Below, piece after piece: positions 5,253-10,874 of a stretch of 10,874 bases of DNA. The DNA comes from Phycisphaerae bacterium. GTDB lineage: Bacteria > Planctomycetota > Phycisphaerae > Sedimentisphaerales > Anaerohalosphaeraceae. Location: assembly GCA_021736615.1 (NCBI GenBank), contig JAIPFN010000200.1, positions 1-10,874 on the forward strand, read 5' to 3'. The notes under the pieces were generated by a model. That model did no database searches. It had not been told where the DNA came from and saw only the letters and a list, made by a program, of their open reading frames with translations. A program made the position numbers and the translations under genes. Position 1 is the stretch's first letter, and every line of letters starts with the position of its first letter.

Positions 5253-6695
5253 TTATGGATTCAGAAGGGCACTTAGCTTGCTGACTATCTCGGCATTTTC
5301 CGGTAGTTCGGCGATGTTTGTGTTTTCGTCCGGATCCGTTTTGTGGTCGAAGAGCATGCGCGCGTTTTTCCACTCGGTGTAGAGGTATCTGTCGGTCTTT
5401 ACGGCCTTTCCACCGAATTGGCTGAAAACCGCTTCCTTCCACGGCAGGTTCGGATCGCTCATCAGCGGGACGAAGCTTTTTCCGTCGAGCTGGTTTTGGG
5501 GTATAGGGATTGCCGCAATCTCGCAGAGACTCGGGTACATATCCACAAATTCTACCAGTGCGTTTGTTTTGTTGTTCTTTTTAAAGCCCGGTGCCCGGAT
5601 TATCATCGGTGCCTGTAGGGCGTTATTGAGTGTGTTGTGCTTGCCCCAGAAATCATGCTCGCCAAGGTGCCAGCCGTGATCGCCCCAGAGGATTACGATG
5701 GTATTGTCGGCAAGCCCGAGCTTTTCCAACTCGTCTAAGATCTTGCCGATCTGTGCGTCGACATAACTTACGCACGCATAGTAACCGTGCCGCGCAAGGC
5801 GGTGGAAATCGTCGGTGCTTTTTCGGCCTTCGACTTGTCCGTAACCGTTGATCTCGCCGGAATTCTTGCATTCTTTCGGCAGGTTCTTTGGCTTGTACCG
5901 GTTGTCTGCCATGTCGATCTTATCGCGGTCATACATATCCCAGTACTTCTTCGGTGCGTTAAAAGGAAGATGCGGCCGCCAGAAACCGCATGCGATGAAG
6001 AACGGCTTGTCCATATCTTTGCATCTTCGCAGATCGGCGATGGTCTTGTTGGCTACTTTGCCGTCCTGGTATGCGTCGTCCGGTACGTCGGCAGATTCGC
6101 AGAATGGGCCTCTGCCGGATTTTTTGTTTACCAGTTTCGCCGACTCAGGGTTTTGCCAGATGCCGTACTTGTTATACCCGGCCCAGTCACCCTTGCCGTA
6201 ATAGACCTCCGTAGACCGCCAGGGCTGTTCCGACCAGCTTTCTTTGTCGTCGGCCATCGTGTGATACACCTTGCCGTTGGAGATGGCGTGGTATCCGTTT
6301 TCCTTAAAATGTCCCGGAAGGCTCTTGAAGTCCTTTTTCAGATTAGTCGTCGACCATTGGTTATTATTTGTTCGCATCCCGGTCATTACGCTTACCCTGG
6401 AAGGCCCGCAGACAGGAACCTGGCAATAGGCCCGTTTAAAAAGCGTCCCTTCCGACGCAAGCCGGTCAATATTCGGCGAGATAGTTTCCGTATGCCCGTA
6501 ACAGCCCAGCTGGATTCGCAGATCGTCAACCGGGATAAAAAGGATATTAGGTTTCTTGCCCGGTTTAGCAGCGGTGTTTATATTAGCCGTACAACCGGCG
6601 GGCAACAGGGCAAGGGCGGCACCGATCACTGCGGTTTGCTTTAAGAACTGACGACGTTTTATATGTATGAGACTTTCCATTTTAGTATCTTTCAT
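5253..6695 (-). CDS. Tat-exported iduronate-2-sulfatase-like sulfatase
   Basis: A type I sulfatase, hydrolysing a sulfate ester, probably on a sulfated polysaccharide outside the cytoplasm. The 480 residues begin with a twin-arginine signal (RRQFLK at 14-19, hydrophobic stretch to about 32) ending in AGC at 33-35, so C35 may be lipidated, although P32 makes the lipobox imperfect. Catalytic features are complete: D57-D58, C96 of CGPSR (96-100, matured to formylglycine), GKVYH at 141-145, GFWRPHLPF at 237-245, WGDHGWHLGEH at 337-347 and K352. The GFWRPH and HGWHLGEH forms resemble iduronate-2-sulfatase (probably SulfAtlas S1_7). Activity needs a formylglycine-generating enzyme, not in this window. 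ATG at 6695 or 6680 could start it; neither has a good ribosome site. Substrate is inferred. Confidence 0.9.
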   Translation of the reverse strand: MKDTKMESLIHIKRRQFLKQTAVIGAALALLPAGCTANINTAAKPGKKPNILFIPVDDLRIQLGCYGHTETISPNIDRLASEGTLFKRAYCQVPVCGPSRVSVMTGMRTNNNQWSTTNLKKDFKSLPGHFKENGYHAISNGKVYHTMADDKESWSEQPWRSTEVYYGKGDWAGYNKYGIWQNPESAKLVNKKSGRGPFCESADVPDDAYQDGKVANKTIADLRRCKDMDKPFFIACGFWRPHLPFNAPKKYWDMYDRDKIDMADNRYKPKNLPKECKNSGEINGYGQVEGRKSTDDFHRLARHGYYACVSYVDAQIGKILDELEKLGLADNTIVILWGDHGWHLGEHDFWGKHNTLNNALQAPMIIRAPGFKKNNKTNALVEFVDMYPSLCEIAAIPIPQNQLDGKSFVPLMSDPNLPWKEAVFSQFGGKAVKTDRYLYTEWKNARMLFDHKTDPDENTNIAELPENAEIVSKLSALLNP

Positions 6696-6730
6696 TGTGC
6701 GTTACGGGCCGTAATTAGTGATAGTAAGCC

Positions 6731-6781
6731 ATTAGCTTCTTTTTTACAGGATACAAAATTGTCTCAAAAAAACAAGCTAAT
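6731..6781. repeat. Long imperfect inverted repeat upstream of the sulfatase
   Basis: 6731-6745 (ATTAGCTT-C-TTTTTT) is the inverse of 6767-6781 with a single C/C mismatch, leaving a 21-nt loop. It sits 36-86 bp before the sulfatase ATG, where its promoter should be. A poor promoter candidate on the minus strand (TTGTTT at 6775-6770, 16 nt, TATCCT at 6753-6748) lies inside it. Confidence 0.45.
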
Positions 6782-6939
6782 TTCACTTTTGAGGTTCGTT
6801 TCGGCTTGTTATCCAACACGTGGATGCACTGTTTGCTTAGATCAAATCGTGCCAATAGTGGACATTGTAGATATATCCCACCTATGGTTTTTGGGGTTTT
6901 GGGGGCTAAATTAGGCCCAAAAAACGTCAGAAATTTGCA

Positions 6940-6996
6940 TTTTTTGCGCACTTTTGCGCACTTTTTGGTCACTTTTGCGCACTTTTGAGCTTTTTT
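6940..6996 (+). other. Helically phased T-tracts (predicted curved DNA)
   Basis: Six T-tracts of 4-6 bases (6940-6945, 6952-6955, 6962-6966, 6973-6976, 6983-6986 and 6991-6996) have centres 9-11 bp apart, separated by GCGCAC, GGTCAC or GAGC. Phased A/T tracts bend DNA. The array overlaps repeat copy A and lies about 180-235 bp upstream of the secreted-protein gene. Confidence 0.55.
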
Positions 6997-7059
6997 GGTC
7001 GGTGAAAATATGCGATAACTAAATTCAACAAACCCATACTGTCTCTAAACTGGGGTTTA
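6959..7059 (+). repeat. 101-bp direct repeat, copy A
   Basis: Aligns without gaps to 9083-9183. The first 38 bases are identical and about 83 of 101 match overall by hand count. It carries the phased T-tracts and ends in GGGGTTTA. AAACCC (7030-7035) could pair with GGGTTT (7053-7058). It lies 117 bp before the start of the 7177-8847 gene, in the same orientation. Confidence 0.8.
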
Positions 7060-7141
7060 TTTTATTTTTAATAAAAGCAGCTTGTTTGCAATAATAATTC
7101 CCACCGTTACGTTGATATTAGCAGTGTGAATCAGACGTAAC
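7060..7141 (+). promoter_or_regulatory. Structured 5' region of the secreted-protein gene
   Basis: TTTTATT (7060-7066) and AATAAAA (7070-7076) form an AT-only hairpin. GTTACGT (7106-7112) is inverted at ACGTAAC (7135-7141) across 22 nt. No convincing -35/-10 pair was found, so the start site is unknown. The arms could form a leader stem or mark an operator. Confidence 0.35.
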
Positions 7142-7176
7142 TTGAAATTAATATTATTTTTACAGGAGCATTATTT

Positions 7177-8847
7177 ATGACTAACAAGAGAATTATTACA
7201 CTGTTGTGTATCGGCCTGGCTCTTACGTTTGTTCTGTCCACAGCCGCTTTCGGCGAGGCCAGAAAAATTGAGATGGCCGGATACCTCGGCGTTCCGAATG
7301 ACAAGGTGGACCAGTCCTATGACGGCGGTTTTTCGTTGTATGTAGCCGCCTGGCCGCTGGTTAAGGATTACCCCGGCAACAGTTTCCAGACCGGGCTTTT
7401 TGGAACATGGATGCACCCTCATTACGATAAAGAAGGAGCAGATGCCAAATTTTTCCCGAAGGACAGAGACAAGGGGATATGGATGTATACGGATATCGAA
7501 GGCGGACTCGGCTGGTGGCGGGACACATGCTTTGCCACGGAAACGCCCAAGTTCATCATGGGCGGGGTGGAACTCAATTTCAAGGGGTGGGCCAACGGTC
7601 CGGGCGCAGGACAGGGACGCGACTGGGATAAACCAAAAGGCAAATACGGTGTTGCGATGCTTAGTCCATGGGTGCTCTGGCCGCCGGACGGTCTCAATCT
7701 AAAGCAAGGTACATGCGGCCAGTTCTGGGGCTACGGTTATCTCCCCCTGCCGCTGACAGACCCTAAAACAAAGACCGCCGGTAAAGACGTGCCTACCGGT
7801 AATAACTGCTGGACCCTGTTCCTTAACTCCGGAAACTTCAAAGGCCCCGTTTGCTTCTTTACTCCTTATTTCTGGTCACGCGAATCAGTTTTACAGCCCG
7901 ATCTTGCCGGTGCGTTTCTCGATTCCCGTCCTTCAGGGGCTAACAGGGCGCTGCAGATGGAAACACAGCATATCCCGGCAGCAATAGCCACGGACACAAA
8001 AGGCGATACTTATGCCCGCGTAGCTCCTACATCGTTCCCGAATAACAGGGACGGCAAATCGATCACCGTGCACAAGATCACCTCATACAACAAAAAGGCC
8101 CTATGGGATTCAACAGACGCCTGGTTCAAAGGCGGCCCGGCTGCAAGCGGTAAGATCGACCCGGCTGCTTCGACGATCCATCAGATCCCCGGCAGCGGCT
8201 GGTCCAGCTGGAGGATCGATCCTCCGAAAACTCAGGGGAAAGAAAGAATTCGTATCGCATGGGATTCATTTGCAACGCCGTTTGCGTCTGACCCGACAAG
8301 CTTTGGATTTAAATGGGATATGGATAAGGTAACCAAAACAGACACCAAAGACGGTTCGCTGATCACTCTTCCTCAATACTATAAGCTCGGCAAAGACGAG
8401 AAAGACAAACCGATCTGGGTTCCGGTAAAACGTAAAGACGTTCCCACGGATCTCGGTCTTGACGATGTCAAATTCGCCAAACCGGACGGCCCACCGCTGG
8501 GACCTTATGAAACACCTGAAGGCGAAGACACCTGCTGGAAATCTCCTGGCCCAGTCTCGGGACCTCACTATGCATATCCAGGTGACGGCACAAAGGTCAC
8601 ATATTACTGGTACCGTTTCGCTGATCAGCCTGCCATGCTAAATGCAGACCTGACCAAGGCAGAACGCGAAGTAGTCCAGAAGCGTGTAGAGAAACTCCAC
8701 CGCCACTGGACCAAAGAAAAAACGTACCTGCCCGAACCGGCATTCGGCGAACTCGCTGACATCGATCCGGCTCTGATTCTCACCCCGCCAAAGGGTCTGG
8801 AAATTGGTTACGTACCGATCGTAACAAAGCAGGAAGCAAATGACTAA
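7177..8847 (+). CDS. Large secreted protein of unknown function, flanked by direct repeats
   Basis: A 556-residue protein. It starts with a clear Sec signal peptide (basic MTNKR, hydrophobic core 6-20, likely cleavage near A24-F25-G26). No lipobox, dockerin, membrane anchor or catalytic motif that I know is visible. The mature part is rich in Trp, Gly, Pro and Asp, with aromatic stretches such as GLFGTWMHPHY (73-83), GGLGWWRDT (109-117) and YYWYRF (476-481), and six mature Cys that could form disulfides. The C-terminal part (about 490-515) looks helical and charged. AGGAG at 7164-7168, 8 nt before the ATG, fixes the start. It is a single-gene unit between two copies of a 101-bp repeat and ends in a terminator hairpin. 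I cannot assign a family; a surface or polysaccharide-binding role is only a guess. Confidence 0.9.
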   Translation: MTNKRIITLLCIGLALTFVLSTAAFGEARKIEMAGYLGVPNDKVDQSYDGGFSLYVAAWPLVKDYPGNSFQTGLFGTWMHPHYDKEGADAKFFPKDRDKGIWMYTDIEGGLGWWRDTCFATETPKFIMGGVELNFKGWANGPGAGQGRDWDKPKGKYGVAMLSPWVLWPPDGLNLKQGTCGQFWGYGYLPLPLTDPKTKTAGKDVPTGNNCWTLFLNSGNFKGPVCFFTPYFWSRESVLQPDLAGAFLDSRPSGANRALQMETQHIPAAIATDTKGDTYARVAPTSFPNNRDGKSITVHKITSYNKKALWDSTDAWFKGGPAASGKIDPAASTIHQIPGSGWSSWRIDPPKTQGKERIRIAWDSFATPFASDPTSFGFKWDMDKVTKTDTKDGSLITLPQYYKLGKDEKDKPIWVPVKRKDVPTDLGLDDVKFAKPDGPPLGPYETPEGEDTCWKSPGPVSGPHYAYPGDGTKVTYYWYRFADQPAMLNADLTKAEREVVQKRVEKLHRHWTKEKTYLPEPAFGELADIDPALILTPPKGLEIGYVPIVTKQEAND

Positions 8848-8862
8848 TAAAGCAGCTTTCCG

Positions 8863-8894
8863 GCATGGGTAATACTTCTTTTTACCCATGCTTT
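8863..8894 (+). terminator. Terminator after the secreted-protein gene
   Basis: A perfect 10-bp stem, GCATGGGTAA (8863-8872) with TTACCCATGC (8882-8891), and a 9-nt loop, 15 nt after the stop. The tail is only TTT before an A-run, so termination may be partial, or the hairpin may protect the 3' end. Confidence 0.6.
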
Positions 8895-8946
8895 AAAAAA
8901 AAGGATATTGGATTCCCCTATTATTTGTTTTGGGCCTTGTTATACA

Positions 8947-8970
8947 GGGAATTTGGGACATTGGGAATTA
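8947..8970. repeat. Octamer tandem repeat (GGGAATTT type, 3 copies)
   Basis: GGGAATTT, GGGACATT and GGGAATTA occur consecutively. The surrounding stretch (8895-9020) has no supported gene. Confidence 0.4.
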
Positions 8971-9023
8971 TGATGATTTACGGCAAAATTGCAAATTCAA
9001 AAGTACCGAAAATAGAATTCTTA

Positions 9024-9063
9024 AGGATAATTAAAAACACCGGAGGATAATTAAAAACACCGG
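9024..9063. repeat. Perfect 20-bp tandem duplication
   Basis: AGGATAATTAAAAACACCGG at 9024-9043 is repeated exactly at 9044-9063, 20 bp before repeat copy B. Identical copies suggest a recent slippage or duplication event. Confidence 0.85.
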
Positions 9064-9082
9064 GAGTCTTTTTCGGGGGTTT

Positions 9083-9183
9083 CACTTTTTGGTCACTTTT
9101 GCGCACTTTTGAGCTTTTTTTGTCGGTCAAAAATTATGGAAACTAAATTCTTGATACCCTTAGTGTCGTTAAGTTGGGGTTTA
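9083..9183 (+). repeat. 101-bp direct repeat, copy B
   Basis: Partner of 6959-7059 in the same orientation, 2124 bp away. The T-tracts at 9086-9090, 9097-9100, 9107-9110 and 9115-9121 keep the roughly 10-bp phase; only four are clearly conserved. A short Lys-rich ORF starts 3 nt after its end, where copy A is followed by 117 nt and then a long gene. Confidence 0.8.
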
Positions 9184-9185
9184 CC

Positions 9186-9266
9186 ATGAAGTCCTTGAAG
9201 GAGAACTTGAAGGTCGTGAAGAAAAGAAAGGGAAGAAAAAAAGCGGCAATTGTTTTTTTCTTTTGA
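9186..9266 (+). CDS. Possible 26-residue Lys-rich small protein or decayed gene start
   Basis: ATG at 9186 opens a 26-codon frame ending TGA at 9264-9266. It has nine Lys and two Arg, then a hydrophobic end AAIVFFF. GGGG (9176-9179) is a poor ribosome site 6 nt upstream. Its position directly after copy B may be the remnant of a gene once controlled by this element, or chance. Not recognised. Confidence 0.2.
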   Translation: MKSLKENLKVVKKRKGRKKAAIVFFF

Positions 9267-9290
9267 TATTTTTGGTTTTGGGTATATAAT
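9263..9290 (+). promoter_or_regulatory. Near-consensus promoter with no following gene
   Basis: TTGATA (9263-9268), a 16-nt spacer and TATAAT (9285-9290) match the consensus at 11 of 12 positions. The start is expected near 9297. There is no + strand gene downstream within the window; the next gene is on the opposite strand and convergent. Confidence 0.5.
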
Positions 9291-9314
9291 AAAGTTAGGT
9301 GTAGAAAGTTTTAA

Positions 9315-9333
9315 TCCCGACGTAAAGTCGGGA
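9315..9333 (+). other. Perfect TCCCGAC hairpin
   Basis: TCCCGAC (9315-9321), loop GTAAA, GTCGGGA (9327-9333). The stem is shared with 3243-3261 in the zinc-ribbon leader, and a small CGC/GCG stem (9334-9348) directly follows. Confidence 0.5.
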
Positions 9334-9469
9334 CGCAAGCGAAGTGCGAAAGGTGAAAAGAGTTAGGCGTTAGTGGCGGATTGGAAATTTGATTTTTTAG
9401 AGGACTTGGGAGTTTGTCTTTGGATACACAAGTTAAGGGCTTAAAGGGATGGACCGGTTTGCTGCGAAG

Positions 9470-9507
9470 TATCTTGCCTATCTTGCCAAAAAGTGCCTGA
9501 CACCTTT
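9470..9507. repeat. REP-like hairpin with adjacent 9-bp tandem repeat
   Basis: AAA-A-GTG, loop CCTGA, CAC-C-TTT (9489-9507) is a short imperfect hairpin around GTGCCTGACACC. That core resembles interspersed repeats I associate with IS200-like/RAYT transposases; this is recollection, not a search. TATCTTGCC occurs twice in tandem at 9470-9487 immediately before it. No transposase is present in the window. Confidence 0.35.
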
Positions 9508-9574
9508 AATTTTCCCAGATTAAACCAAATAATTAAAATGCATATTTTGCTGGCGTTTTTGGGGGGCGTAGAGT

Positions 9575-9595
9575 CATTTTATAATAAAATGTTTT
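9575..9595 (+). terminator. AT-rich hairpin between the non-coding stretch and the flavocytochrome stop
   Basis: CATTTTA (9575-9581), 3-nt loop, TAAAATG (9585-9591), then TTTT on the plus strand. It lies 10 nt beyond the flavocytochrome stop and could act for transcripts in either direction, though an AT-only stem is weak. Confidence 0.35.
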
Positions 9596-9600
9596 GATTG

Positions 9601-10874
9601 TCAATATGAGAATAGCTCGTGGTGTATTTGGGAACTGGGGATGTTTTCTATGATTAATTTCTCTTCCAGCTTTTTTGTCATAACAGGTGGTCCACAGATC
9701 AGAAATTCATATTCATTTAGTGAATGCGACAGGTGTTTTTTTAAAAGGCTGGTTGTGATATAACCTGTTTCTCCAGGATAGTTCGTGTCCTGGCTCATTA
9801 CATGAATGATGTTGATTTGTTCGATGTTATCCAGTTCCTGCTTATATACAATTTCGCTTTGGTTTTTATTGCCATAAAATAAGTGAAGCTGTCGGTCGGG
9901 CTCGTAGGCGAGTTCTTCAAAGAGCCTGATGAAGGGTGTTATTCCGATGCCGCCAGCAATCATTACCAGCGGGCGATTGCTTTGAATAGCAGCATGACAG
10001 AATACTCCATAGGGGCCGTCTATGTAAACTTTTTCACCGGGTTTTATAGATTGCAGTAGTGTTGTTATTTTGCCGGAGGCTTTTACGGTTATTGAGAGTT
10101 CATGTGTTTGAGAGTTGTAATGTGAGACAGTAAAAGGTCTGGCAGGCCTTAAAAGGCCCCAGCGGAAATAAATAAATTGGCCGGGATGTGGTTTGATTTT
10201 AGCAGAGACTGGGGAAGCAGTGATCTTTGTAACAGCAGGGCCGACTACTTCGACAGACTTTACGAGATACTTTGTACTGAAAAGTTCTAGGCGGTAAAGC
10301 AGCCTGAAAATGAATAGAAGGGCAAGCAATATTGCCAGTAAGACCCAGAAATTGTAGAGGGCAGTTTCGTTTAAGGTCATTCCGATAGGCAGGCTATGGA
10401 CAAAAATAAGTGGAAGAGCGATATAGCTTGTCAGGTGTATGCCGAACCACGTTGACATGGATATTCGGGCGCGGAAAAAAATGCTGGTAATAACTATCAA
10501 AATCATTAGCAAAAACGCTAATTCGCCAAGCAGAACATATACCTGAAAGGGCCAATCGCCTTGTAATAATAGAGGGTTGATATTTTTTTTCCCCAAGTAA
10601 TAGATGGTGATGAATATTGGGTGTAAAGTTATCAATACAAGAACATATTTCCCTATGGTTTTATGGAGTTTTAAGACCCAGATGAGGTCGCAGAGAAATT
10701 TGCCCGTTATTGCTCTAAAGGACAGGAGATACTGCCACCCCAAAAGTATACTGCCGCAAATCGCCCCCATTTTTGCGAAGAATTTGAATAACTGAAGATT
10801 TACAGAAGGCTCATCAAAGCGAACGAATAACATTGGTATTGCGGTGGTGATTATGATAAGGGTGATAAGTATTA
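9601..10874 (-). CDS. Ferric-reductase/NADPH-oxidase-like flavocytochrome (N-terminus off window)
   Basis: A membrane flavocytochrome passing electrons from NAD(P)H via FAD and haem b across the membrane, like ferric reductases and NADPH oxidases. Numbered from the ATG at 10833, helices fill about 20-180. H57/H71 and H133/H146, spaced 14 and 13 apart on two helices, are the expected bis-haem ligands. The cytoplasmic half has RPFTVSH at 232-238 (FAD), GGIGITP at 294-300 (NAD(P)H) and CGPPV at 380-384, ending in FSY. The frame stays open from 10833 to the window edge, encoding 13 more mostly hydrophobic residues (ILITLIIITTAIP), so this ATG is internal to a first helix and the gene starts outside. 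True electron acceptor is unknown. Confidence 0.9.
   Translation of the reverse strand, partial: ILITLIIITTAIPMLFVRFDEPSVNLQLFKFFAKMGAICGSILLGWQYLLSFRAITGKFLCDLIWVLKLHKTIGKYVLVLITLHPIFITIYYLGKKNINPLLLQGDWPFQVYVLLGELAFLLMILIVITSIFFRARISMSTWFGIHLTSYIALPLIFVHSLPIGMTLNETALYNFWVLLAILLALLFIFRLLYRLELFSTKYLVKSVEVVGPAVTKITASPVSAKIKPHPGQFIYFRWGLLRPARPFTVSHYNSQTHELSITVKASGKITTLLQSIKPGEKVYIDGPYGVFCHAAIQSNRPLVMIAGGIGITPFIRLFEELAYEPDRQLHLFYGNKNQSEIVYKQELDNIEQINIIHVMSQDTNYPGETGYITTSLLKKHLSHSLNEYEFLICGPPVMTKKLEEKLIIENIPSSQIHHELFSY

Larger units (their letters stand above)
9297..9595 (+). ncRNA. Candidate non-coding transcript region
   Basis: Bounded by the orphan promoter (9263-9290) and an AT-rich hairpin followed by TTTT (9575-9595). 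Inside are a perfect 7-bp hairpin, TCCCGAC/GTCGGGA with GTAAA loop (9315-9333), a 9-bp tandem repeat TATCTTGCC (9470-9487) and a REP-like hairpin (9489-9507). No coding frame is supported. It could be a small RNA, an antisense RNA to the convergent flavocytochrome, or just a spacer. Confidence 0.25.

Noticed and set aside
5787..6644. 285-codon plus-strand frame
   Set aside because: It is entirely antisense to the well-supported sulfatase and has no family features.
6887..6925. Terminator at the G-run/C-run hairpin (GGGC/GCCC with T/A flanks)
   Set aside because: It can fold, but there is no T-run on either strand and no gene ending there.
6715..6972. 85-codon minus-strand frame (Lys/Cys-rich start) upstream of the sulfatase
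   Set aside because: Its N-terminal part is just the translated T-tract repeat, it starts at GTG without a ribosome site, and it shows no known motif.
6940..6996. CRISPR array
   Set aside because: The units are 10-11 bp with no spacers of CRISPR length and no cas genes nearby; phased T-tracts explain the pattern.
8865..9050. 61-codon plus-strand frame after the secreted-protein gene
   Set aside because: It begins inside the terminator hairpin and runs through short tandem repeats; no ribosome site or known motif.
6959..9183. Composite transposon with the 101-bp repeats as insertion sequences
   Set aside because: The repeats encode no transposase, lack terminal inverted repeats and target duplications were not found; kept only as direct repeats.
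9093..9338. 81-codon minus-strand frame over repeat copy B and the orphan promoter
   Set aside because: It reads through the repeat and a hairpin, has no recognisable domain and no clear start signal; best explained as non-coding.
1..10874. tRNA or other classical RNA genes
   Set aside because: No cloverleaf with a recognisable T-loop and acceptor stem was seen on either strand by eye.

Overview
The window looks like chromosomal DNA from a Planctomycetota bacterium, most likely of the Phycisphaerae/Sedimentisphaerales type. This is inferred from gene content: a secreted GLUG-repeat protein ending in a single dockerin-like calcium loop, a Tat-exported iduronate-2-sulfatase-like enzyme, a large orphan secreted protein, and spacers full of short tandem repeats and hairpins. 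No phage, integrase, transposase, CRISPR array, tRNA or rRNA was seen.

Layout. Positions 1-2012 (+) hold housekeeping genes: rplS (ribosomal protein L19), yraN (UPF0102 nuclease-like protein) and tatD (metal-dependent DNase family). Each is separated from the next by its own terminator-like hairpin. prmC (release-factor glutamine methyltransferase) lies convergently at 2170-3039 (-) and has a near-consensus promoter whose predicted start is its own ATG, so it is probably leaderless. A small zinc-ribbon membrane protein follows at 3313-3636 (+). Its 5' leader shares a roughly 40-nt hairpin element with tatD.

Positions 3705-6695 (-) hold a cell-envelope/extracellular pair: the GLUG/dockerin protein and, upstream of it, the sulfatase. 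Both are exported and would fit handling of sulfated polysaccharide. The GLUG gene has a convincing promoter of its own with a small palindrome at the predicted start site.

Positions 6696-9600 are mostly non-coding around one gene (7177-8847, +) for a 556-residue secreted protein of unknown function. It sits between two direct copies of a 101-bp sequence (6959-7059 and 9083-9183) containing T-tracts phased at about 10-11 bp. The stretch 8848-9600 also holds a 20-bp tandem duplication, a short Lys-rich ORF, a near-consensus promoter with no gene after it, and a REP-like hairpin.

The right edge (9601-10874, -) is the 3' part of a ferric-reductase/NADPH-oxidase-like flavocytochrome whose N-terminus lies outside the window.

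The best candidates for something undescribed are the repeat-flanked secreted protein with its phased-T-tract elements, the leader hairpin shared by tatD and the zinc-ribbon gene, and the orphan promoter/possible RNA at 9263-9595. All assignments come from reading the sequence; no database search was run.
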